Numbered from the stretch's first letter, positions 50,110-57,886 are shown. The stretch: DNA of 57,886 nucleotides from Bradyrhizobium sp. AUGA SZCCT0158 (GCF_018130065.1 NZ_JAFCME010000034.1:1-57886), one strand, 5' to 3'. Made by a program: numbers and translations. The notes: generated from the letters alone by a model not told the origin.

Positions 50110-50762
50110 GCGCGTCCCGCGACAGGGCCCATCCACGCGGTCCGCCCGGGCGGGAGGACGACGACGATCGCGCCTGGCTGCACCCGATTCACGAGATCGA
50201 TGACATCCTCGTTGGTCATGCGGATGCAGCCGGACGAGATGGCATGGCCGATATATTCCGGCTGGTTGGTGCCGTGGATACGGTACAGGGTGTCCTTGTT
50301 GCCCTCGTAGAGGTAGATCGCCCGCGCGCCGAGGGGATTAGCCGGACCGCCGGGAACGCGCTTGGGGTAGGGGCCGAGCCTGGCCTGGATCTCCGCCGTC
50401 GGAATCCAGTCCGGCCATTCAGCCACACGGCCAACCGTTGCGACGCCGGACCAGGCCAGCGCTTCCTCTCCCACCGTCACGCCATAGCGGATCGCCTTGC
50501 CTCCCGGCAGAACGTAATACAAATAGCGCGCGCTGCTATCGACCAGGATCGTGCCCGGCTGCTCCTTGCGCATGTAATCGACAATATGCCGGCGATAGGT
50601 CTCGGGAATGCTGGCCTGCGCATAAGGCGTGTGGGCCAGCAGCTGCCGGTCCCTCGGGGTCAAACCGGCATTCGACGACGGCGCGAGCGTCGATTGCATG
50701 CAGCCGCCGAGCACAAACCCGAGCAGCCCCAAAAGCACCAACGCCAGCCCGGACCTCGGCAT
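50106..50762 (-). CDS. L,D-transpeptidase lipoprotein
   Basis: 218 residues from the ATG at 50762 (another Met is five codons earlier). The lipobox LGGC (Cys about residue 21) predicts anchoring to the outer or inner membrane. The YkuD domain contains GRVAEWPDWIPTAEIQARLG, GGPANPLGARAIYLYEG, YRIHGTNQP and the active site SSGCIRMTNEDVIDLVNRV. It is the closest relative in the window of the stress-promoter-linked enzyme at 2951. Its stop overlaps the start of the coiled-coil L,D-transpeptidase, so the two are made together. I see no EcfG-type promoter upstream. Confidence 0.9.
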   Translation of the reverse strand: MPRSGLALVLLGLLGFVLGGCMQSTLAPSSNAGLTPRDRQLLAHTPYAQASIPETYRRHIVDYMRKEQPGTILVDSSARYLYYVLPGGKAIRYGVTVGEEALAWSGVATVGRVAEWPDWIPTAEIQARLGPYPKRVPGGPANPLGARAIYLYEGNKDTLYRIHGTNQPEYIGHAISSGCIRMTNEDVIDLVNRVQPGAIVVVLPPGRTAWMGPVAGRA

Positions 50763-50992
50763 GGCCTGTCCCTCCAAAGCGTTACATTGGCCATCTGCTT
50801 CTCAAAAAGTGCAGAAATCAAGGCGTCGCTGGAAAGTAACCGCGCAATAACGAGATCAGGTGGCTGTCCATCCAATCGCGCCCAGTTCGGCGACCTGCGT
50901 GCACTTGCGGACCGTGAAGCCGGGTTCTTTCAGACTCTCTTCAAGTCGCGGCCTCATTCGATCACCTCATCGGCACGAGTGAGGTGCGCGCT

Positions 50993-52834
50993 TCAGAGAT
51001 TTGAAACCTGCAACAGCTTGCGGTCGCCGATCCAGGTTCTGACAAGGTCGGCCTCGGCCTTGCGGGCTGCGGAGCCATCACCGCGTGCCTTGTGCAGTTC
51101 CGCCAGCCCGTAATACGACCAGCCATTGGCGGGCGCCCGGCTGAGCGCGCGCCGGAATTGCCGCGCTGCCTCGGCGTAACGGCCGGCCTGCAGCAGGACG
51201 GCGGCAAGCGACTGCCGGATCGGATAATACCAATAGGGCGGCTCGGTGTAGGCTAGGTTGTCCTGCAATGCCGCCGCCCGTTCGAACCGGATGATGGCGG
51301 TACGATAGTCGCCCTTGGCCTGCGCTACGCGTGCGAGGACCACCGTGCGCGCGATGCGGAGCACCTCCTGCGCCGGGACGCCCGAATCCGTCAGCAGCTT
51401 GAAGTCCGCGGTGCGCTCGATCGTCTCGATGGCGCTGGCTGCGGCAGTAGCGCCCGCGAAGTCACGGTTCGCCACCAGCGCGACGCCGCGCACGTAGAGC
51501 CACATCGCCTTGACATAGGGGATCGCATCGCCGGGATCTTGCAGCGCCAAAATGGTCTCCGGCGTGCTGAACTGCGCGTGCGCGAAGTATGGCGCCGCCT
51601 TGACCGGCTGCACCATCGCAATGCCCTTGGCTGCCTCGCTGGGAATGAGCTGGCCGAGCTTCTCCGCAGCCGCAATCACGGTCGGGCCGTCGCCGGCCAT
51701 CTGCGCCGATGCCATCACGAAGTGCACGTTGTGCGGATAATAGCCGAGCCTGTAGACGCCCATCGGCGCGTTGGTCTCGGTCAGGTATTTTTCGTCGACC
51801 TTGACCGCGGTCTTGTTGTCTTCCAGCGCGTCGAGATAGCGGCCGACCCGATAATAGATGTGGCTCGGCATGTGCACGAGATGGCCTGCGCCGGGAACCG
51901 CGCCGCGCAACTTGTCGGCATAGGGTTCGGCGCGCTTGGGCCGGTCCGACGCCTCGACGGCATGAATATAAAGGTGAATAGCGCCGGCATGATTGGGATT
52001 GCGCGCCAGCACGCGCTCCAGCGTCGGCACGATCGGCACGCTTTGTGGCTTGGCGTCGCGGCCGCCCGGCTTCCAATAGTCCCACGGGCTGAGATCCATC
52101 ACCGCCTCGGCATAGAGCGTGGCAATCTCGTCGTCTTCGGGAAACTGTTTTGCTGCCTTCGCCATTTCGGCCGCGTAGGCCGCGTCGAGTGGCGCGCGAG
52201 CGGCCTTGGGATCGCTGCCGTAGCGCACTGCGATGGCGCCGATCAGCGCCTGTTCACGCGGGCTCGCTTTCCCGGCCAGCGCCTTCGCCTTCTGCGCGGC
52301 GTCATAGGCTGGCGCGACCGCGTCTTCCGGCATCGGGAGATTGATGTTGGGACCGAGCACCAGCGCCTCTCCCCAGAAACACATGGCGCAGTCGGGGTCG
52401 AGTTTTTGCGCCATGCGAAACGCGCGTCGCGCCTCATCGTGATTGAAGGCGTAGGCGAGACGCAGGCCCTGATCGAAATAGGCCTGCGCGCGCTCGTTCG
52501 CGGTCGTGACCTTCCAGGTGGTGGAGCCGATGCCGGTCCACAGCGGCGGCTCGGTGTCCGCAAATGCCGGCGCGGGGCTGGCTGCGTTCATCCCGGCGCG
52601 CGGCACTTCCGTCTGCACCAGGCGAAGCATCATGTTCGGCCGGGTGGTTGCCGTCGGCGGGCCGCAGGTCGGAACATCGGCGTTGACGATCGGCAGCGAT
52701 GCATCCACGGCGGTTGCGCGTGCGTCCGCGAGAATAAAACCGCCCCCGGCCAGCAGCGCCGCCAGTGCCGTCCCGCCCAGTGCGGCAAGACTTACGGAAA
52801 CCAGCAGGCTTTGCGATCGCGTGAATGTCGCCAT
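50993..52834 (-). CDS. Secreted tetratricopeptide-repeat protein
   Basis: 613 residues from the ATG at 52834. An N-terminal membrane or signal segment (about residues 10-36) is followed by a Pro/Thr-rich stretch. TPR-like helix pairs run from about residue 110: YFDQGLRLAYAFNHDEARRAFRMAQKLDPDCAMCFWGEALVLG, which includes a C-x2-C, and more repeats towards the C-terminus (AEAARQFRRALSRAPANGWSYYGLAELHKARGD). The middle contains the conserved HMPSHIYYRVGRY. Such proteins are common in Bradyrhizobium and related genera but have no assigned role; scaffold or periplasmic assembly functions are typical for TPRs. It is a single gene, and the 215 bp after it hold only a possible gene scrap. Confidence 0.85.
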   Translation of the reverse strand: MATFTRSQSLLVSVSLAALGGTALAALLAGGGFILADARATAVDASLPIVNADVPTCGPPTATTRPNMMLRLVQTEVPRAGMNAASPAPAFADTEPPLWTGIGSTTWKVTTANERAQAYFDQGLRLAYAFNHDEARRAFRMAQKLDPDCAMCFWGEALVLGPNINLPMPEDAVAPAYDAAQKAKALAGKASPREQALIGAIAVRYGSDPKAARAPLDAAYAAEMAKAAKQFPEDDEIATLYAEAVMDLSPWDYWKPGGRDAKPQSVPIVPTLERVLARNPNHAGAIHLYIHAVEASDRPKRAEPYADKLRGAVPGAGHLVHMPSHIYYRVGRYLDALEDNKTAVKVDEKYLTETNAPMGVYRLGYYPHNVHFVMASAQMAGDGPTVIAAAEKLGQLIPSEAAKGIAMVQPVKAAPYFAHAQFSTPETILALQDPGDAIPYVKAMWLYVRGVALVANRDFAGATAAASAIETIERTADFKLLTDSGVPAQEVLRIARTVVLARVAQAKGDYRTAIIRFERAAALQDNLAYTEPPYWYYPIRQSLAAVLLQAGRYAEAARQFRRALSRAPANGWSYYGLAELHKARGDGSAARKAEADLVRTWIGDRKLLQVSNL

Positions 52835-53043
52835 GGTGGGCTCCAAAATCGGGCGGAGAGAAAAAATCTGCCGGATCTGGGGCTTCAGCGGGTCGTCGGA
52901 ACTGGATCCAGAGAGGCCCTGAAACGAATTTTCAGACGTTTCCGTCCGTTCTGCAAGACGACTGCAATGTCTGTAGCTGCGACACGTTAGCGTCGGCGGA
53001 CGGCTCGCCGCAATGGGTCAGCGGTGCTGCTCTTCCGCTTCGG

Positions 53044-53400
53044 GCACCGCGGAACAAGCTCGAGGAGGCAGCCGCCAAGAAGCTGCCGACTGCAGCTCGC
53101 TAAGTGAGCACCAACGCCATAAGGCCTGAGCACAGCAGGACGATACCTGCAGCGGTCACAGCAAGAAACGCGTATGAGGCAAATTCGTCGCCCATAGTGC
53201 ACCTGTAAAACAGTCGTGCCGTCGAACTTTGCAGGAACGGCTGATGCACAAGTTACCGGGAAATCGTGTTGGGCAGATTTCGAGCTGGCGACAAAATGAC
53301 TTCAGGACAGTTTCGTGGATCGTTACCGATGAAGTTTAACGAGGCAAGCGCGATCCAGAGTGGGTGGCGTCGCTTCTTCGACATGGAGCGCAGCGCACAC
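53044..53400. repeat. Direct repeat, copy 1, flanking the adenylation-GNAT gene
   Basis: About 355 bp that match 57288-57642 in the same orientation with roughly 20 differences and one 3-base gap (about 94% identity by eye). The match includes a 31-codon minus-strand frame. The gene of 1065 codons lies between the copies. Copy 1 ends where a degenerate family A REP begins (53401). Confidence 0.9.
53100..53195 (-). CDS. 31-residue membrane microprotein, copy 1
   Basis: Frame MGDEFASYAFLAVTAAGIVL then LCSGLMALVLT, one hydrophobic helix with a short acidic start. AGGTG lies 6-10 bases before the ATG. The second copy at 57341-57436 has the same length, start and stop, with only two substitutions (G2R and Y8N), and it sits in the best-conserved part of the repeat. 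This small size alone proves little. Function unknown. Confidence 0.4.
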   Translation of the reverse strand: MGDEFASYAFLAVTAAGIVLLCSGLMALVLT

Positions 53401-53656
53401 GATCTCAGATGCGCAACTGCGCGTCGGGGGACCGATACGCCGCTGGCGACGTTGTTGAGAAAGGAAGATAACGACCTGCGTGCAAGAACAATTCTCGCTG
53501 GTGGTCATGCGAACGCCGGGGCGACGGCCATATTAGCTGGCCGCTTCGACCCACGTTTCCTTTCAGAAGTCGGCCGCATCTGCAGGCGTTACGTCCGCTT
53601 TGGTGCGCATGACGGACTCAAGCATGGAATTGCGCGAGGTCCGAAATGTGCCAAAA
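53401..53656. repeat. Degenerate REP scrap and otherwise empty DNA
   Basis: TCAGATGCGCAACTGCGCG (53405-53423) followed by GGGGGACCGATACGCCGC (53425-53442) is a decayed family A arm with the CAATTG-type insert, one base off at the centre (CAACTG). From 53450 to 53656 I see no gene, terminator or promoter that I can support. Confidence 0.5.
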
Positions 53657-56600
53657 TCAGATGGGCAGGAGCACGATTTCCGAATATAGCCTGTCGAGTT
53701 CACCGGCAGCGATCGACGCGGAGCGGTAACAGTTGCTCACCGGGAGCAGCACGCCCCGTGGCCGGACAGGAAAGAGCCGCGCGTCCGCCACGAGCGCTGC
53801 CGTCCGCTGTCGACGCAGGATCGTCAGCTTGACGCGCTCGAGATGCCGCAACAGCAATTCCGGTGCACTACAATGCAGGATGTCCGAATAGGAGATTCGC
53901 AGCGGCAGAACTCGCGCCAGTCCTCCCAGTCGGCCCGCTGCAACACGGTGAATGCGGCGCTTCACCACGAGATAGGCATAATCGGACCCGTCGCTGACGG
54001 TTAGCTGCAAGCAGTCATACCGCGCGTGATCGTCGAAGATCTGTCGTTGTTCGCCGGTCAGCCTCTCGCGGACCACGGCCGGATCGAAGCTGATGACCGG
54101 CCGGTTCGGCCCAAACATCGTCTCGGCCTGTAGCAACGGAAGCATGGCGATCCTGTGCGACTCCAGCGGCTTGAAACGCTGCGCCATGAGGGCAGTCCAA
54201 GAGATCGGCTGTGGGGTGAAGGAGGTATAGGTGAGCTGCGCGCCTTCCAGCTGCGAGGCAAGCAGGGCCATGCCCCAGCCGCGGTACTGCGCGTGTACGA
54301 CCCAGGAAGACAGATTGCAGACGAGCACTGCCTCCCCGTTCACCTGACGCCGGGCGGTAACAGCTCCGATGAAGCCGACGACTGCGTTGCGGTCGAGGAG
54401 TATGAAGCCGCGCCCGTGATCGGACCACTCATGCTCGAACAACCGACGCCACGTCGCGGCATTGATGCCCGAGTCGCGGAAGGATTCCTCAAGGAAGCGG
54501 CAGATCGGCTCCCAGTCCTCCGGACCCACGGCACGAAGATGCGGGCCGGACTGACCAAACTGCTGCGCCGTCATTGCCTCCTCGCCGCCGGAGAGGACCG
54601 TGATCAAGCCTTCGATCGAGGGCGCCGCCAGAAAGGCCGAGGGGGCCACGGGACGCCCAGCATAGCTCTCGATCTCGAGCAGCAGGCTCAGCAGTGCCAG
54701 CGAGTCCGCACCGAGGCCAAGAAGATTGTCGGACCAGCCGATGGGCGCGACGCCCAGCACGCGCTCGCAGATCGCCTGCAGCTCCTGCGGCAGCCGCTCA
54801 GGGTCCGGGATCGCCTCACAGCCTGGCGGCGGTCCCCGCGGCACCCTGACGGCCGGAGGCGCCCGGAGAACCGGATGCTTGGCAATGGCATCGAGGCATT
54901 CCGGGTTCTGCAGGGCAGCTCGGTTCCGTACAGGGCGGCCATTCACCGCATCGCGCGCCGCGGCTTCGGACCGCTTGCCGTTGAAGGTGACAGGAAGCGC
55001 CTCGACCTGTGCGATGCGCGCCGGCACGAAGGCGGGGGAGCCGCAGCGCGCAAGCTCCGAGCGGATGTGCTTCGCCAGCATGTTGTCGAGCATCAGGCCT
55101 TCGCGCAGCACGATCAGGAGAACCATGCGCGTGCCACCGGGCTCCTCCTCTGCCTGCTGCTCGACCGCCATCGCCTCGAGGATCTCCTCGGTGTGATCGA
55201 GGATGCGGTAGATCTCTGCGGTGCCGATGCGGATGCCGCGTACATTGAGGACCCCGTCGGAGCGGCCATGCAGCCGCCAACCGCCATGGGGCGTGGCCTC
55301 GATCAGGTCGCCATGCGTCCAGAAGCCGGGGTTCTGGGCGAAATAGGCGGCATGGAAGCGTGTGCCGTCGGCATCACCGTGAAAGCCGAGGGGGCGCGAG
55401 GGAAAAGGGTTGGCGCAGACCAGCTCGCCGATCAGTGCCTCCGGATTGTCAGGCGGCGGCAGCGAGCGGACATCGAGGCCGAGGCTGCGGCACTGTGCCT
55501 CGCCGCGATGAACGGGCAGGTTCGGATTGCCCAGGACAAAGCAGCCGATGATGTCGGTGCCGCCTGAGATCGACTGCAGCGGCATCGCCGCCTTCACCTG
55601 ATCGCGGACCCAGTCGTACTGGCGGGGATGCAGGATGGAGCCGGTGGAGAGCACAGCCCGGAGCGCAGAAAGGTCGAACACCCGGCCCGGCGAGAAGCCC
55701 CCCTGCTCGCAGAAGTGCAAATAGGCAGGATTGGTGCCGAAGACGGTCACGCGCTCCTCGGTGACGATCCGCCAGAAGGTGTCCGGCCCTTCGAGCGGCC
55801 CATCGTAGAGGACGAGCTCCGTGCCGGAGGCCAAGGCAGAGAGCTGCCAATTCCACATCATCCAACCGCAGGAGGTCTGGAAGAACAGCTTGTCGCCCGG
55901 CCCGAGATCACAGTGCAACCGGTGCTCCTTCACATGCTCCAGCAGCGTGCCGCCGGTGCCGTGCTGAATGCATTTCGGCGCGCCCGTGGTGCCGGAGGAA
56001 AACATCGTGAACAGTGGCTGGTTGAACGGATGGCGCAGCCAGCCGGGTCGGGCGTCGCGGCCAACGGCATCGCGGAGCAGATCGGCGAACCTGTGCAGGG
56101 GCACCATCCTCTCGCCGGCGGGAAACGAGCCGTTGTCCAACGCGACGATCGCGGCAAGGCCCGGCAGACCGGCCGCCGCGCCGGCGACGCGCTCGGCGAC
56201 GGCGACGCCCGGATCCCATGGCTCCGCCCGGAGACAGCCGAACAGCACCACGGGCTCGAGAGGGGCGAAGCGCGCGAGGATGGCGGGCACGCCCATGTCC
56301 GGCGCGCAGCTAGCGAAAGTCGCGCCAATGGCAGCGGTGGCCAGGGCGGCAATGACCACCTCGGCATTGTTGCGTCCGATCGCTGCGACATGGAGGCCAG
56401 GGCGCACACCCAGCCGCTGCAGCGAGGTCGCCAGCCGGGCGACCGCGATGCGCAGTGCGCCCCGTGTGAACCGGTCGCGGCTGCCGCCAGCGTGACAGGC
56501 CGTCAGGACCGTCTGGTCGGGACTGCCGGCGAGGAGGCACTCGGCGTAATTGAGACGGAGATCCGGGAAGAAGCGGGCGGTCTCGCAGGCATCGCCGACG

Positions 56601-56854
56601 CAGACCGGCTCGAGCGCGCCGTGCCGGGGCAGGTCGGACCACTCCAGGAAGAGGCGCCAAAAATTGCGGAACTCCTCCACCGAGAAGCGGTCCATCGCGG
56701 AATGGTCAGGCAAGTGCTGTCCGGTCCGGACCTCGCACCATTGCATGAAGGCCGTCAGTTGCGAATGCGCGACGGCCTGATCATCGGAGGGGAGCGCCGC
56801 TTCCTCGAAACTCTCATGAAAAGACCTTGCGCTATTGGTCAGAGGCAACTCCAT
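53657..56854 (-). CDS. Fusion: acetoacetyl-CoA-synthetase-like ligase + carrier domain + GNAT acyltransferase
   Basis: 1065 residues from the ATG at 56854 (GGGGGAGGG upstream; the frame stays open 52 codons further through AT-rich promoter DNA). Residues 1-640 resemble acetoacetyl-CoA synthetase: FWRLFLEWSDL N-cap, A3 loop FSSGTTGAPK (about 285), HGTGGTLLEHVKEH, A5 SGGTDIIG, A7 WTHGD, A8 GRSDGVLNVRGIRIG, and A10 Lys in VTFNGKRSE. A carrier domain follows with the phosphopantetheine Ser in LGADSLALL (about 716). From about 770 to the end comes a GNAT domain with QYRGWGMALL (about 858). It should activate a carboxylic acid as AMP-ester, load it on its own carrier and transfer it to an acceptor. 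No other biosynthetic gene is linked; substrate and product are unknown. Confidence 0.88.
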   Translation of the reverse strand: MELPLTNSARSFHESFEEAALPSDDQAVAHSQLTAFMQWCEVRTGQHLPDHSAMDRFSVEEFRNFWRLFLEWSDLPRHGALEPVCVGDACETARFFPDLRLNYAECLLAGSPDQTVLTACHAGGSRDRFTRGALRIAVARLATSLQRLGVRPGLHVAAIGRNNAEVVIAALATAAIGATFASCAPDMGVPAILARFAPLEPVVLFGCLRAEPWDPGVAVAERVAGAAAGLPGLAAIVALDNGSFPAGERMVPLHRFADLLRDAVGRDARPGWLRHPFNQPLFTMFSSGTTGAPKCIQHGTGGTLLEHVKEHRLHCDLGPGDKLFFQTSCGWMMWNWQLSALASGTELVLYDGPLEGPDTFWRIVTEERVTVFGTNPAYLHFCEQGGFSPGRVFDLSALRAVLSTGSILHPRQYDWVRDQVKAAMPLQSISGGTDIIGCFVLGNPNLPVHRGEAQCRSLGLDVRSLPPPDNPEALIGELVCANPFPSRPLGFHGDADGTRFHAAYFAQNPGFWTHGDLIEATPHGGWRLHGRSDGVLNVRGIRIGTAEIYRILDHTEEILEAMAVEQQAEEEPGGTRMVLLIVLREGLMLDNMLAKHIRSELARCGSPAFVPARIAQVEALPVTFNGKRSEAAARDAVNGRPVRNRAALQNPECLDAIAKHPVLRAPPAVRVPRGPPPGCEAIPDPERLPQELQAICERVLGVAPIGWSDNLLGLGADSLALLSLLLEIESYAGRPVAPSAFLAAPSIEGLITVLSGGEEAMTAQQFGQSGPHLRAVGPEDWEPICRFLEESFRDSGINAATWRRLFEHEWSDHGRGFILLDRNAVVGFIGAVTARRQVNGEAVLVCNLSSWVVHAQYRGWGMALLASQLEGAQLTYTSFTPQPISWTALMAQRFKPLESHRIAMLPLLQAETMFGPNRPVISFDPAVVRERLTGEQRQIFDDHARYDCLQLTVSDGSDYAYLVVKRRIHRVAAGRLGGLARVLPLRISYSDILHCSAPELLLRHLERVKLTILRRQRTAALVADARLFPVRPRGVLLPVSNCYRSASIAAGELDRLYSEIVLLPI

Positions 56855-56879
56855 GGCGCCCTCCCCCTGAAGCGCTAAC

Positions 56880-56918
56880 ACTATAATTGGGAAGAAGTGG
56901 TAGCGAATTGGGAAGAAG
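56880..56918 (-). promoter_or_regulatory. Candidate promoter with two 21-bp-spaced direct repeats
   Basis: AATTGGGAAGAAG occurs at 56885-56897 and again at 56906-56918, exactly 21 bp apart, two helical turns, just upstream of the fusion gene. On the minus strand a TATAGT (56880-56885) overlaps the nearer copy and could be a -10 box. The region is AT-rich against its neighbours. Binding of a regulator to one face of the helix is inferred. Confidence 0.45.
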
Positions 56919-57010
56919 GTAATGGCAGATAAAATCCGTAGGTAATCATTTAGCGGTACTCGCGCAGGCATGAGCCTTGTCTTCATCGCCTCAGCGAGTG
57001 TCTCGCGCAT

Positions 57011-57287
57011 CTGAATAAGAATTGTGAGTGCGCGCTTCCCTCAAAGCCCAGTTCACTCCCGGAGGTGCTGAGCGGTTGGGTCGCCTTTTACTCTTGGGAG
57101 GGAGACCGACAGCGCGCCAGCTTTGCCGTCCATCACCAGCTTGCAATCGAATTCCGTGCCGGCAGCGCGCAGCTAAGTCCGCTTCTGGTCGGTCGCTGAC
57201 TTGGGCAGCTTCGGGTCATTTGGAGACAACAATGTTTGTGACCGTGGGGTCTGCCTTACTCCGCTGATCGGACATCGTTTGCTTTGC
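57011..57287. other. Gene-free stretch
   Basis: I see no coding region, repeat or regulatory site that I can support between the fusion gene's upstream region and the second direct repeat. Confidence 0.5.
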
Positions 57288-57642
57288 GCACCGCGGAACA
57301 AGCTCGAGAAGGCAGCCAGGAAGCTGCCGACTGCAGTTCGCTAAGTGAGCACCAAAGCCATAAGGCCTGAGCACAGCAGGACGATACCTGCAGCGGTCAC
57401 AGCAAGAAACGCGTTTGAGGCAAATTCGTCGCGCATAGTGCACCTGTGAAACAGTCATGCCGTCGAACTTTGCAGGAACGGCTTGACGCACAAGTTACCG
57501 GGAAATCGCGTTGGGCAGATTTCGAGCTGGCGACAAAATGACTTCAGGACAGTTTCGTGGATCGTTGCCGATGAAGTTTAACGACGCAAACGCGATCAGG
57601 AGTGGATGGCGTGGCTTTTCGACATGGCGCGCCGCGCACGCT
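57288..57642. repeat. Direct repeat, copy 2, flanking the adenylation-GNAT gene
   Basis: Matches 53044-53400 in the same orientation at about 94%. Upstream of it and beyond 57642 the two loci share nothing obvious, so the boundaries are sharp. The pair encloses about 3.9 kb. Confidence 0.9.
57341..57436 (-). CDS. 31-residue membrane microprotein, copy 2
   Basis: MRDEFASNAFLAVTAAGIVL then LCSGLMALVLT; it differs from the copy at 53100-53195 at residues 2 and 8 only, while the rest of the repeat has more changes. AGGTG precedes the ATG as in copy 1. Function unknown; it may be a real small membrane protein or a chance frame carried by the repeat. Confidence 0.4.
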   Translation of the reverse strand: MRDEFASNAFLAVTAAGIVLLCSGLMALVLT

Positions 57643-57699
57643 GGCTGGCAGAAATGCCTCACGTCGGCCGCCGACCCGGCGTCATCAATCTGAACGGGG

Positions 57700-57886
57700 G
57701 TGCGACAAATCAACCCGACGGGCAAATCAATTCTGATTTACGGAAATCGTGTCAAGCCCCAAAATAAAAAAGATTTCTGTTTACCAGAACGAAAATCAGG
57801 TGCATATGTTTGCCCATCCCGTCCTACTCAGAAGGGCGTCGGCCGTCGTCACGGACGTTGGACGGGTTGCGGTGGACGCTGGTTTA
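57700..57886. repeat. 5' part of a long dispersed repeat (from memory) at the window end
   Basis: The stretch starting ATTTACGGAAATCGTGTCAA (57735-57754) and continuing past AAATAAAAAAGATTTCTG resembles, as I remember it, the beginning of the same Bradyrhizobium repeat whose end occupies bases 1-300. The 5' AT-rich portion could be a promoter. It cannot be verified here because the two parts do not overlap. Confidence 0.35.

Noticed and set aside
49036..50310. 424-codon plus-strand frame opposite the L,D-transpeptidases
   Set aside because: It is antisense to two clear YkuD proteins and no family could be recognised.
50950..50992. Scrap of an ABC transporter substrate-binding protein on the minus strand (ending LTRADEVIE)
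   Set aside because: About nine codons resemble a C-terminus I remember from Bradyrhizobium proteins, too little to annotate as a pseudogene.
53266..53832. Plus-strand frame starting in direct repeat copy 1 (MLGRFRAGDKM...)
   Set aside because: Copy 2 keeps only the first 30 or so codons and then diverges, composition is not protein-like, and its 3' part is antisense to the fusion gene.

Overview
The window looks like chromosomal DNA of an alphaproteobacterium of the Bradyrhizobium/Rhodopseudomonas group. The evidence is the high GC, the gene families (CysNC fusion, DUF2849 and DUF934 proteins in the cysI operon, YqjD/YqjE pair, DUF2865, DUF3734 patatin next to 3-hydroxybutyrate dehydrogenase), perfect EcfG-type stress promoters (GGAAC-N16-CGTT), and many intergenic palindromic repeats of a kind I associate with Bradyrhizobium. 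No tRNA, rRNA, prophage or CRISPR array was seen. Both ends lie in what I remember, without being able to check here, as parts of one long dispersed Bradyrhizobium repeat, so the window may be a contig broken at repeats.

Layout. 0.4-7.3 kb: envelope and general-stress genes (YqjE-like, YqjD-like, AI-2E transporter, L,D-transpeptidase, DUF2865, a 51-residue membrane protein, CsbD), four transcription units carrying perfect EcfG-type promoters, with a chemoreceptor between them. 7.3-11.2 kb: a second chemoreceptor and malate synthase G. 11.4-11.8 kb: the 3' scrap of a RAYT (REP-associated) transposase beside three copies of a REP. 11.8-23.4 kb: an almost complete sulfate-assimilation block, cysNC-cysD on the minus strand, then cysG-DUF2849-cysI-DUF934-cysH and the sulfate ABC transporter sbp-cysT-cysW-cysA on the plus strand. 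Sulfate is imported, activated to APS, reduced by a 4Fe-4S APS reductase and then by a siroheme sulfite reductase whose cofactor CysG makes.

23.6-32.5 kb: CAP-domain lipoprotein, patatin plus 3-hydroxybutyrate dehydrogenase, a broken antitoxin, polysaccharide flippase, DsbD N-domain protein, YqgE, an amidohydrolase and a CobW GTPase. 32.5-34.1 kb: an intact IS110-family element of the IS1111 type inserted inside a REP palindrome. Its long 3' non-coding end is a candidate bridge RNA containing a 9-nt match to the target flank. 34.1-44.6 kb: TauD/TfdA dioxygenase, two SDRs, a GNAT, a CsbD/YqjD-like protein, SGNH hydrolase, lytic transglycosylase, galU, a diguanylate cyclase and a small DUF7662 protein. 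44.8-48.6 kb: a PQQ-dependent alcohol dehydrogenase operon with a lanthanide-type D-Y-D motif. 48.6-52.8 kb: two overlapping L,D-transpeptidases and a TPR protein.

53.0-57.6 kb is the most unusual part. A 1065-residue fusion protein (acetoacetyl-CoA-synthetase-like adenylation domain, carrier domain, GNAT domain) is bracketed by two direct repeats of about 355 bp that are roughly 94% identical. Each repeat encodes the same 31-residue membrane microprotein. Throughout the window, several REP families have been invaded by a short palindrome centred on CAATTG.
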